From: Actinopolymorpha alba DSM 45243
GTDB lineage: Bacteria; Actinomycetota; Actinomycetes; Propionibacteriales; Actinopolymorphaceae
Direction: 5' to 3'
Assembly: GCF_000373925.1 (NCBI RefSeq)
Contig: NZ_KB892731.1
Coordinates: forward strand, 78,201-142,200
Length of the DNA: 64,000 bases
Position numbers and translations under genes: made by a program. The first letter of the stretch is position 1, and the number at the start of each line of letters is the position of its first letter. Positions 16,059-23,913 of the stretch are shown here, in pieces. The notes beneath the pieces are model-generated. The model was not told the origin of the DNA. It saw nothing but the letters and a program-made list of their open reading frames with translations, and searched no databases.

Positions 16059-17462
16059 TCAGAGCTTCTGTGTCGGGTACCAGCCCTGGAGCAGGGCGTC
16101 GATCTTCGGTGTCAGCGCCGTCAAGATCTCCTTGGCGGGTTGCTTGCCGGTCTCGATCTGCTGGAGCGCGGGCGTCAGGACGTTGCCGATCTTGTCCATG
16201 TTCTTCAGGCGTTGCCCGAACGCCGTGGTCGCGTGGTTGACGGTGTAGTCGACCACGGCGGTTTTGTACTCCGGCGGGTGGACGTCGTTCTTGATCCAGG
16301 AGTCGACGGCCGCCGGATCGGTGTAGTACTTCATCTCCAGCGGCATCCAGAGGCCGTTCTTGAAGAGTTCGACGTACTTCGGGTCGTTGTGGAAGAGGAA
16401 GAGCTCGACCGCCTCCTCCGGATGTTTCGAGCCCGAGAAGACCACTGACGCGCCGCCGAGCTGGGTGGTCGAGGGTTCCTGGTAGCTCGGGAGAACCCCG
16501 ATCCCGAAGTCGATCTTGCTCTGCGACATGTCGAGCAACATCCACTGGCCATCGATCGCCATCGCGATCCGCTTGGTCTGGAGCTGGACGTTCGTCGCCG
16601 GGGCGTTGTTGCCGAGCTGGACGGGCGTCGGCGCGACGTGGTGTTTGTACATCAGGTCCTGGAGGTTCTGGAAGACCGTCACCGCCTCCGGCGTGTCCAG
16701 CAGACACTTCTTGCCCGCCTCGTCCACGACGTCGACACCGTTGCTCCGCAGGAAACACTCCCAGGCCGGTGCGTACTGAATGCTGGTCGAGACACCGAAC
16801 TGCCTGATGCGCTTGGGATCAAAGCCCGACTCGTCGGGACGCTTGCCGTTCTGGTCGAGGGTGAGCTTGTTGGCCGTCTCGACGAACGTGTCCCATGACC
16901 AGGCCTTCGACGCATCCGCGGGCGGCAGGTCGACGCCGGCATCCTTGAAAGCCGGCTTGCTGTGCCACAGCAGCATGACCTCGTTGGCGGTCTGGGTCCC
17001 GAACGTCTTGTCCTTGCCGTGCCAGAAGTACGTGCCAGGCAGGCGCTTGGCCAACTCGGGGTACTTGTCGAAGTACGGGAAGAGGTTGACCAGCTTCCCC
17101 TGCTCCGCCAGGCGGTAGCCCATCGAACCACCCATGTATCCGACATCGGGCGGGCGGTTACCGGCGACGAGCGTGTTGACCTTGGTTTCGTAGTCGTTCG
17201 GAGTGTAGAGCGGCTTGACCGACGCGCCCTTGTTCTTCTGCTCGAACTGCTTGAGCATCGCGTTGATCGCCTTCTGCTCGAAGGTCGAGCCCCAGTACAT
17301 GAACTGCAGATCAACGCTCTCGCCGCTTCCCCCGCCGTCACTATCGGAATTGCAGGCGGCCAGCCCTGGAACGGCGGCAACCCCCGCCGCCAGACCACCA
17401 AGCCGCAGTAGGTCGCGCCGGCTCCAGCCGTTCCGCGGCCCCGTGATCATTCGCGGGCTCAT
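16059..17462 (-). CDS. Extracellular sugar-binding lipoprotein (ABC transporter)
   Basis: 467 residues, family 1 solute-binding protein. The N-terminus WSRRDLLRLGGLAAGVAAVPGLAAC is a Tat signal with a lipobox ending at the lipidated Cys. The mature part starts DLQFMYWGSTFEQKAINAML and continues with domains typical of oligosaccharide binders (RIAMAIDGQWMLLDM, GIGVLPSYQEP). AAGGAG lies 7 bases before ATG 17462. It is about 60% similar by eye to the adjacent protein at 17522-18913 along its whole length, a tandem duplication. It lies directly upstream of the permeases and probably delivers arabinosides to them. Confidence 0.94.
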   Translation of the reverse strand: MSPRMITGPRNGWSRRDLLRLGGLAAGVAAVPGLAACNSDSDGGGSGESVDLQFMYWGSTFEQKAINAMLKQFEQKNKGASVKPLYTPNDYETKVNTLVAGNRPPDVGYMGGSMGYRLAEQGKLVNLFPYFDKYPELAKRLPGTYFWHGKDKTFGTQTANEVMLLWHSKPAFKDAGVDLPPADASKAWSWDTFVETANKLTLDQNGKRPDESGFDPKRIRQFGVSTSIQYAPAWECFLRSNGVDVVDEAGKKCLLDTPEAVTVFQNLQDLMYKHHVAPTPVQLGNNAPATNVQLQTKRIAMAIDGQWMLLDMSQSKIDFGIGVLPSYQEPSTTQLGGASVVFSGSKHPEEAVELFLFHNDPKYVELFKNGLWMPLEMKYYTDPAAVDSWIKNDVHPPEYKTAVVDYTVNHATTAFGQRLKNMDKIGNVLTPALQQIETGKQPAKEILTALTPKIDALLQGWYPTQKL

Positions 17463-17521
17463 GGGCGAACTCCTTATGAGCGGTGTCGGCCCAGGGACAA
17501 TCCCTGGAACCTCTGAAGAAG

Positions 17522-18913
17522 TCAGAGCTCCTGGGAGGGATACCAGCCCTGGAGCAGCGGCTCGATCTTCGGCTTCAACGCGTCGAGGACTTCCTTGGCT
17601 TTGTGCTTGCCCGTCTGGATCTGCTGGATCGCGGGGGTGAGTACCTCGCCGATCGCGTCAGTGTTCTTCAGCCGCTGATCGAACATCGGGACGGAGTTGT
17701 TCAGTGTGTAGTCGACGACCGCGGTCCGGAACTCCGGCGGGTGTGCGGCGTTCTTGGTCCACGAATCAATCGCCGCCTGGTCCTCGTAGTACTTCTTCTC
17801 CAGCGGCATCCACAGGCCGCTCTTGTAGAGATCCACATAGCGTGGATCGTTGTGGAACATGTAGAGCTCCACCGTCTTGTCGTCATGATCGCCGGTGAAG
17901 GCCGCGGTCGCCGCGGCGAAGCCGATGGTGGTGGGCTCCTGATAGCTCGGGAGCACTCCGATGCCGTAGTCGAGATTGCTTTCGGCCATGTCCAGCAGGA
18001 CCCACTGACCGTCGATGGCCATCGCGATCCGTTTGGTCTGCAGCTGCACGGTAGTGGTCGGCGCGTTGTTACCCGTTTGCGCCGGCGTCGGTGAGACCCG
18101 GTGTTCGTACATCAGGTCCTGGAGGTTCTGGAACACCTCCACGGCCTCCGGGCTGTTGAGGAGGAACTTCGTACCCGTCTCGTCAACGAAGTCGCCGCCG
18201 TTACTGCGAACCAGCGGATACCAGCCGTAGCTGTTGAAGTTGGCGGCGAGGCCGAACTGCCGGATCTGCTTGGTGTTGAATCCCGACTCGCTCGGTCGCC
18301 GGCCGTCCTGATCGAAGGTCAACCTCTCGGCGGTCTCGACCAGCGTGTCCCACGACCACGCCTTCGAGGCCTCCGCCGGTGGATGGTCAACCCCGGCCTC
18401 CTGGAACGTTTTCTTGTTGTACCACAGGAGGATGACCTCGTTGGCCGTCTGAGTGCCGAGCAACTTGTCCTTGCCGTACCAGTAGTAGGTGTACGGCAGT
18501 CGACTGGCGAGCTCTGGGTGCTTCTTGAGGTAGGGGTAGAAGTTGACCAGTTTCCCCTGCTCCGCAAGGCGGTACGCTGTGCCCGCGCCGAGGTACGCCA
18601 CGTCGGGCACCCGCTTGCTGGCCACGAGGGTGTTGAGCCGGGTGTCGTACTCCTGCGGTGTGTACAGCGGTTTGACCGACGCGTCCTTCTGGCGGCTGTT
18701 GAACTCGTCGAGCATCTTCTGGATCGCCTTCTGTTCAAAGGACGATCCCCAGTACATGAACTGCAGGTTGGCCTTGCCACCGCCGCCGGACTCCTCGCCC
18801 GCGCAGGCGGCGAGCGCTGGTCCGGCCGCGACACCGAACGCCGTGAGGCCGCCGAGCCGGAGCAGGTCACGCCTGCTCCAGCCGGTCGAGCCACTCAGCG
18901 AGTGCCGGATCAC
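17522..18913 (-). CDS. Extracellular sugar-binding lipoprotein, tandem paralogue
   Basis: 463 residues from GTG 18913, which overlaps the TGA of the GH127 gene by 4 bases (GTGA) and follows a GGAG site. The Tat/lipobox signal WSRRDLLRLGGLTAFGVAAGPALAAC and the mature protein (LQFMYWGSSFEQKAIQ, RIAMAIDGQWVLLDMAE, GIGVLPSYQEPTT) parallel its neighbour at 16059-17462. Differences concentrate in the middle (GLAANFNSYGWYPLVRSNGGDF against GVSTSIQYAPAWECFLRSNG), as expected if the two copies bind different ligands and share the same permeases. It is co-transcribed with the GH127 enzyme. Confidence 0.94.
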   Translation of the reverse strand: MIRHSLSGSTGWSRRDLLRLGGLTAFGVAAGPALAACAGEESGGGGKANLQFMYWGSSFEQKAIQKMLDEFNSRQKDASVKPLYTPQEYDTRLNTLVASKRVPDVAYLGAGTAYRLAEQGKLVNFYPYLKKHPELASRLPYTYYWYGKDKLLGTQTANEVILLWYNKKTFQEAGVDHPPAEASKAWSWDTLVETAERLTFDQDGRRPSESGFNTKQIRQFGLAANFNSYGWYPLVRSNGGDFVDETGTKFLLNSPEAVEVFQNLQDLMYEHRVSPTPAQTGNNAPTTTVQLQTKRIAMAIDGQWVLLDMAESNLDYGIGVLPSYQEPTTIGFAAATAAFTGDHDDKTVELYMFHNDPRYVDLYKSGLWMPLEKKYYEDQAAIDSWTKNAAHPPEFRTAVVDYTLNNSVPMFDQRLKNTDAIGEVLTPAIQQIQTGKHKAKEVLDALKPKIEPLLQGWYPSQEL

Positions 18914-20850
18914 GACCCGTTCTCCAGGTGGAGCGGAGTCCAGACGCGCATCGCGCTTCCGTCGCGGTTGTCCCACTGGAAGTACGGGACGGCGGTGGCA
19001 GTGGTGGGCGTCACCGTCACCAGCTCCTCGGGACGCTTGGTGGAGTACGGAAGGCCGTCGCTGGGTTGGGAGACGACGAACGCCGACGCCTCGATCGCGA
19101 CCGTCCGCCCCACACCGGGGAGCTCGGTGTCCTTTACCCGCAAGGCCGCATCGGGCGCGAGGGCGAGGTCGCCCACGTCCGCACCTTCAGCTTGGTCCAC
19201 CTGTTCGAAACAGTAGACCAGAGGTCCACGTTCCACCGCCGTGGAGCCGCGTACGGCGTCGATGCTCTGGTGCGGGAACACCAGGCGAGGCGTCATGTCC
19301 AGCTCGATGGTCATCGTGTCACCCGGTTGCCAGGCCCGGCGCAGGGAGAGATAGCCGCGCTCGCCCGGCGTCGCGGCGACCGGCTCGCCGTTCACGGTCA
19401 CCGTGGCGGATTCGCTCCAGGAGGGTACGCGGATCGCCAGCGTCCATTCCGATCCGGGGCCACGGTCGACGGTGAGGTTGATCGCACCCGCCCAGGGATA
19501 GTCGGTCTCCACGGACAGTGCGACCTCGCCCGCCGGCAGGTCAGCCCTGATCGTCCCGGGAGCGAACTGATGGACTGCGAGTTCGTCGTCCGACGTACTC
19601 GCGACATAGTGCCCGAGCGACGAGACCAGTCGCATGATGTTGGGCGGGCAGCAGGCGCAGGAGAACCACTCGTGCCGGCGTCCCGGGTCATCCCCTTCGA
19701 TGTGGTCGAAGCGGCGCTGCAACGGGTTGACGTAGAAGAACTTCGTCCCGTCGGTGGACGTCGATGCGGCGAAACCGTTGTAGAGAGTACGTTCGATGAG
19801 ATCGGCGTAGCGGCGCTGGCCGGTGGCGAGGAGCAGTCGCCAGCTCCAGTGAATACTGGCAATCGCCGCGCAGGTCTCGGTATAGGCCCGGTCCGGGGGG
19901 AGCTCGTAACGGTCGCCGAATGCCTCGTGCGAGTGCCTCGACCCCACTCCACCGGTGAGATAGGTCTTGGAAGCGACCATGTCCTCCCAGCGGCGTACCG
20001 ACCACTCCAGCAAGGATTCGTCACCGGTCTCGAGATAGACGTCGACGATCCCGGCCTCGAGATAGAGCGCGCGCACCGCGTGGCCGACGTGCGTGTCCAC
20101 CTCGCGTACCGGCAGGTGGTCCTGCAGGTAGTGCGCACCCATACCGCTGTTGGCGATGTGGCCCTTGCCGCGCTCGTTGATCAGCTTCTCCGCCAGGCGC
20201 AGGTAGCTCTCCTCGCCGGTCAGGCGGTAAAGCTCGACCAGGGCGGTCTCGATCTCGGGGTGGCCATCGATACCCGAGTTTCCCTCGTGCAGGAACACCT
20301 TGACAAGGTGGTCGGCGAAGCGGCGCGCGACCTCCAGGAGCTTCGGCGCGCCACCGACCCGGGCGCTGGCGACAGCCGCCTGGATGAGATGGCCCGCGCA
20401 GTACATCTCGTGGCTGTACTCGAGTTCGGCGTACTGCTGGTCTGGCTTGACGAACTGGTAATAGGAATTGAGGTAGCCGTCCTCGCGCTGCGCGCGGCTC
20501 AGGAGTTCGGCCGACTCCCGGATGAACTCATGCAGGTCCTTGTCGGACTCGCGCCCGGTCTCCCAGGCCACCGCCTCCAGCTGCTTGTACAGGTCAGAGT
20601 CCATGAACCGCGGCCCGCGGAACTCACCGGTGGCCTCGCCCGCGGCGAGCCGCAGATTGTCGAGGTTGCCGGCCTTGCGGAGTTGCTTGATTCCCAACGG
20701 GATGCTGACCGCACGGTTGACGGACTGCCAGCGCCCCCAGGGGCCACCGTCAATGCGTACGTCGTCCAGACCAAGGCCGCGGTGGGTCACCCGACTCGTC
20801 GCTGTCGGGACAACTGGACCAACCGGCCGACCGCCTGCCGTTGCGCTCAT
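18910..20850 (-). CDS. Glycoside hydrolase family 127, probable beta-L-arabinofuranosidase
   Basis: 646 residues, no signal peptide, so it acts in the cytoplasm on imported sugar. The (alpha/alpha)6 catalytic domain shows GYLNSYYQ, HEMYCAGHLIQAA, GHAVRALYLEAGIVDVY, ETCAAIASIHWSWRLL and EWFSCACCPPNIMRL. In HypBA1-type GH127 enzymes the Glu and Cys of the ETC motif and the two Cys of CxxC-type CACC bind zinc, and one Cys is the nucleophile; all are present here (about residues 322 and 397). A beta-sandwich follows. ATG 20850 follows AAGGAG. It heads the operon 20850 to 12471 with two binding proteins and two permeases, which points to uptake and cleavage of beta-L-arabinofuranosides. Confidence 0.92.
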   Translation of the reverse strand: MSATAGGRPVGPVVPTATSRVTHRGLGLDDVRIDGGPWGRWQSVNRAVSIPLGIKQLRKAGNLDNLRLAAGEATGEFRGPRFMDSDLYKQLEAVAWETGRESDKDLHEFIRESAELLSRAQREDGYLNSYYQFVKPDQQYAELEYSHEMYCAGHLIQAAVASARVGGAPKLLEVARRFADHLVKVFLHEGNSGIDGHPEIETALVELYRLTGEESYLRLAEKLINERGKGHIANSGMGAHYLQDHLPVREVDTHVGHAVRALYLEAGIVDVYLETGDESLLEWSVRRWEDMVASKTYLTGGVGSRHSHEAFGDRYELPPDRAYTETCAAIASIHWSWRLLLATGQRRYADLIERTLYNGFAASTSTDGTKFFYVNPLQRRFDHIEGDDPGRRHEWFSCACCPPNIMRLVSSLGHYVASTSDDELAVHQFAPGTIRADLPAGEVALSVETDYPWAGAINLTVDRGPGSEWTLAIRVPSWSESATVTVNGEPVAATPGERGYLSLRRAWQPGDTMTIELDMTPRLVFPHQSIDAVRGSTAVERGPLVYCFEQVDQAEGADVGDLALAPDAALRVKDTELPGVGRTVAIEASAFVVSQPSDGLPYSTKRPEELVTVTPTTATAVPYFQWDNRDGSAMRVWTPLHLENGS

Positions 20851-21107
20851 CGGGCTCCTTCGTGATCGCGACAACCTCGGCTCACGACGCACCACACGGT
20901 CGTCGGTAACCAGGCGAGCCACCCGCGAGGAGGGCCTGGTCACCCGGCCGAGACGCCAGACAGGAATAGGTTTTCCTTAATCGCTGGTCACGCTAGGACC
21001 GCCGCGCCGGGCGGGTCAAGGGGGAGTCATTGTCCGGCATTGGTCGTCTTCGTACCCTCGTTACACTGCTGACACAGCACCGCGCTGGCGAGCAGAAGGA
21101 AAACAGG

Positions 21108-22166
21108 TTGTCCGACACCATCACGCCAGGGACCCGCGCCGCCACGATCCGCGACGTGGCGGCCCTCGCCGGAGTCTCGATCGGTACGGCGTCCAAGGCC
21201 CTCAACGGTCGCGGCAAACTCCGGCCCGAAACTCGTGAGCGGGTCGCGGCGGCCGCTCGGCAACTCGGATTCCAACCCAACACCCTGGCCCGTGGACTGC
21301 TACGTGGCCGCACCTTCACGGTGGGCCTGGTCACCTCCGACAGCTTCGGCCGGTTCAGCATCCCGGTGATGCTCGGTGCGGAGGACGCCCTCGGCGCCGG
21401 TCAGATCTCGGTCTTCATGTGCGACACGCGCGACGACCCCATCCGGGAACGCCACCAGGTGCAAACACTGCTTGCCCGGCGCGTGGACGGCATTCTTGTG
21501 ACCGGCCGGCGTACCGAACCACGGCCGAGTATCGGCACCGACCTTCCGGTTCCTGTGGTGTACGCGATGACGCAGTCCGCCGACCCGAATGATTTCTCGG
21601 TTATTCCTGACGATATTGGCGGCGGCGAGCTTGCGGTACGCCATCTGCTTGCCACCGGTCGCACGCGCATCGGCCATATCACCGGGCCGCAACGTTTCCT
21701 TGCGGCTCGCCAGCGCGCGGATGGCATGGCCAAGGTCCTCGACGATGCGGGGCTTCAGGCCGCGGGCGGTGCGGCGTTCTTCGGTGAATGGAGCGAGGAG
21801 TGGGGACGCCAGGGAGCCGACATTCTTCTGCGCACGCAACCTGACGTTGACGCGATATTCTGCGGCGCCGACCAGATCGCCCGCGGTGTTGCCGAAACGC
21901 TACGCGAACGCGGCCGGCGAATTCCTGACGACGTGGCTGTGATCGGATTCGACAACTGGGAAGCGATGGCGCTGGGTTCCCGGCCGCCACTCACCACGGT
22001 TGACATGAACCTCCACAAGGTCGGCCGGGTGGCCGCCGATCACCTGCTGGCGGCGATCGGTGGCCAGCCAATCGGCGGCGGGGTCGAGGAGGTGGAGTGT
22101 GAACTCGTCCTGCGCGAGTCGACCGGGCCGATCAGCCAGCCGCTGACTCCAGATCCGAACGACTGA
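21108..22166 (+). CDS. LacI family transcriptional regulator of the arabinoside operon
   Basis: 352 residues from TTG 21108, which follows GAAGGA by 7 bases and gives the standard N-terminus; the frame is also open from 21030. The helix-turn-helix is TIRDVAALAGVSIGTASKALNG, followed by the effector domain (GLVTSDSFGRFSIPVMLGAEDAL, IFCGADQIARGVAETLRERG, VIGFDNWEAMALGSRPPLTTVDMN). It is divergent from GH127 across a 257-base gap, so it most likely represses the arabinoside operon and is relieved by arabinose or an oligosaccharide. No convincing CG-centred operator was found in that gap. Its 3' end overlaps pyrE by 35 bases, tail to tail. Confidence 0.94.
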   Translation: MSDTITPGTRAATIRDVAALAGVSIGTASKALNGRGKLRPETRERVAAAARQLGFQPNTLARGLLRGRTFTVGLVTSDSFGRFSIPVMLGAEDALGAGQISVFMCDTRDDPIRERHQVQTLLARRVDGILVTGRRTEPRPSIGTDLPVPVVYAMTQSADPNDFSVIPDDIGGGELAVRHLLATGRTRIGHITGPQRFLAARQRADGMAKVLDDAGLQAAGGAAFFGEWSEEWGRQGADILLRTQPDVDAIFCGADQIARGVAETLRERGRRIPDDVAVIGFDNWEAMALGSRPPLTTVDMNLHKVGRVAADHLLAAIGGQPIGGGVEEVECELVLRESTGPISQPLTPDPND

Positions 22167-22671
22167 ACAGCCCTCGCAGAGTGATCCCGTCGGCGGCGAG
22201 TGCCTCGGCACCACCTTGCTGGCGGTCGATGACGCACAGCGCGTGGTCGATGTGCGCGCCGAGCTCACGCAACTGCCGCGTGGAGATCGCGATCTGCCCG
22301 CCCGTGGTCACGACATCCTCGATCACCAGGACTCGCCGACCGGCGATCTCGGCGCCTTCGGCCAACCGTTCTGTGCCATAGGTCTTGGCCGCCTTGCGGA
22401 CGAACGCACACGGTAGGCCGGCGTGGCGCGCCAAGGCGACCGCGACGGGAATACCGCCAAGCTCCATCCCCGCCAGCACCTCGGTGTCCTGCGGGACCAA
22501 CGACACCAACTGCTCGGCGATCCTGTCCAGGAGTAACGGATCGGCTTCGAATTGGTACTTGTCGAAGTACTCGTCAGCGATCAGGCCGGAACGCAGGACG
22601 AACGTGCCGGTCAGATGGCAACGGTCATGGACTTGACGAGCCAGGTCGAGAACGCTCACACGCGCAAGCAT
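22132..22671 (-). CDS. pyrE: Orotate phosphoribosyltransferase
   Basis: 179 residues. The PRPP-binding motif VLVIEDVVTTGG and the substrate loops (FVLRSGLIADEYFDKYQF, AGMELGGIPVAVALA, FVRKAAKTYG) identify orotate phosphoribosyltransferase, which makes orotidine 5'-phosphate from orotate and PRPP in pyrimidine synthesis. It is the only core biosynthetic gene in the window and stands alone, with no other pyr genes next to it. No Shine-Dalgarno precedes ATG 22671, and a large 86-bp palindrome ends or starts 12 bases upstream, which may affect its expression. A later GTG start (5 codons in) is possible. Confidence 0.92.
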   Translation of the reverse strand: MLARVSVLDLARQVHDRCHLTGTFVLRSGLIADEYFDKYQFEADPLLLDRIAEQLVSLVPQDTEVLAGMELGGIPVAVALARHAGLPCAFVRKAAKTYGTERLAEGAEIAGRRVLVIEDVVTTGGQIAISTRQLRELGAHIDHALCVIDRQQGGAEALAADGITLRGLFSRSDLESAAG

Positions 22672-22682
22672 GTCAGGCGGGG

Positions 22683-22768
22683 AATGATCACGTATACGTG
22701 GTCATTGCATGCCTCACATGGCGTCGACACCACGTAAGGCTGGTAATGACCACGTAAACGTGATCATT
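22683..22768. repeat. 86-bp nested palindromic repeat, copy A
   Basis: The ends AATGATCACGTATACGTGG... and ...CCACGTAAACGTGATCATT are inverted. Each 24-base end is itself a near-perfect palindrome, and the 38-base middle (GCCTCACATGG ... centre GTCGAC ... CCACGTAAGGC) is another. The reverse complement of 56272-56357 has the same length and differs at only about eight positions. It lies in the divergent region between pyrE and the nucleoside hydrolase. Confidence 0.85.
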
Positions 22769-22816
22769 CGCGAGGCTCAAGCTTGGCCGATGATTGATTG
22801 CGAACTAATCGGTCGA

Positions 22817-22837
22817 GTGTGGACATAATGTCCACAC
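22817..22837. promoter_or_regulatory. 21-bp perfect palindrome upstream of the nucleoside hydrolase
   Basis: GTGTGGACAT and ATGTCCACAC flank a single A; the 10-bp arms are perfect. It lies 131 bases upstream of the nucleoside hydrolase start, in a gap that otherwise holds only the 86-bp repeat. It is a good candidate operator for an unidentified dimeric regulator. Confidence 0.6.
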
Positions 22838-22967
22838 CTCCGGCGCAGCGCGGGCTCGTTCCAGGCATCGTCCAAGCTTGGTCACGATCTGTAGGTTCCT
22901 GAGCTACCGACAGCACAGCGACTAGTGTCGAGTTCAGCCCAGCTCCACTCGAGAACTGGAGGTCGCT

Positions 22968-23867
22968 GTGGTCGCCCGGCATCAGGTGATCTTCGATACC
23001 GATATCGGCTCGGATGTTGACGACGCGCTCGCGCTCGCGATGCTGTTCGGCTCTCCCGAGGTCGACCTGCTGGGGGTCACGACGGTGTACGGCGACACCG
23101 CCGTCCGCGCGCGGATCGCCCGCCGGCTGGCCCGCCTCGCCGGGCGTAACGGGCTCGCGGTCGTGCCAGGTGCCGAGCAGACGCTGTCGGGCGAGCAGGT
23201 CTGGTGGGCGGGCTTCGAGGGGCGGCTCTACGGCGACCTCGAGGGCGAAGCGATCATGGACGGCACCTCGGCCGCGAGGTTCCTCGTCGACACCACCGCG
23301 GCCCGTCCCGGAGAGGTGGACGTGGTGGCGGTCGGCCCGCTGACCAACATCGCCGAGGCGATTCGCGCCGACGCTGGATTCGCGCGCGCCGTACGCCGCC
23401 TCTACGTCATGGGCGGGAGGTTCGACCGGCCCGACGCCGAGCACAACTTCAAGAGCGATGCCGTCGCCACCGCCGAGGTGTTCCGGTCGGGTATCCCCGT
23501 CACCGTGGTGGGCCTCGAGATCACCACCCTCGCGCGCATCGAACCCGACCACCTCACCCGCATCGGAGCCGCCGGCGCCCTGGGTCGCCAACTCGAGGCG
23601 GAGGTACGTCAGTGGTGGGGTTACACGGGTACGCCGTGGAACCACCCGCACGATCCGCTGGCCGTGCTGGCGATGGTACGCCCCGACCTGGTGGGTACCC
23701 GCCCGGCGCAGATCCGCATCGACCTCAACGGCGAACACCCCGGCGTCAGCACGGCCACCGACGATCCCGAGAGCACGAGCTATGTCGTCAACGCTCTCGA
23801 CATCGCGGCGGCCGTGGACGAGACGGTCAGCAGGATCGAGGCCGCGGGCCACAGCGGCCCGTCCTAG
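22968..23867 (+). CDS. Nucleoside hydrolase (inosine-uridine preferring type)
   Basis: 299 residues from a GTG preceded by GGAGG. The calcium-binding N-terminal signature FDTDIGSDVDDALALAM is intact, with VAVGPLTNIAEAIR, VMGGRFDRPDAEHNFKSDAVATAEV and the C-terminal PHDPLAVLAMV. The family hydrolyses the N-glycosidic bond of ribonucleosides to ribose and base for salvage or as a carbon source. It stands alone, divergent from pyrE. A second, more distant homologue is at 53716-54618. The stop codon lies within the terminator hairpin. Confidence 0.93.
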   Translation: MVARHQVIFDTDIGSDVDDALALAMLFGSPEVDLLGVTTVYGDTAVRARIARRLARLAGRNGLAVVPGAEQTLSGEQVWWAGFEGRLYGDLEGEAIMDGTSAARFLVDTTAARPGEVDVVAVGPLTNIAEAIRADAGFARAVRRLYVMGGRFDRPDAEHNFKSDAVATAEVFRSGIPVTVVGLEITTLARIEPDHLTRIGAAGALGRQLEAEVRQWWGYTGTPWNHPHDPLAVLAMVRPDLVGTRPAQIRIDLNGEHPGVSTATDDPESTSYVVNALDIAAAVDETVSRIEAAGHSGPS

Positions 23868-23890
23868 GAGCCTGTTCAGGCTCCTAGGAC
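23861..23890. terminator. Bidirectional terminator hairpin
   Basis: GTCCTAGGAGCCT pairs with AGGCTCCTAGGAC, a perfect 13-bp stem with a 4-base loop. It includes the TAG stop of the nucleoside hydrolase and lies between that gene and the convergent GH30 gene. Confidence 0.8.
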
Positions 23891-23913
23891 GTCGCGAGCC
23901 GGTGGTCCGCCAC

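Noticed and set aside
20963..20980. AGGAATAGGTTTTCCT as an operator of the arabinoside LacI regulator
   Set aside because: Arms of only five bases and no central CG. Not convincing as a LacI-family operator.
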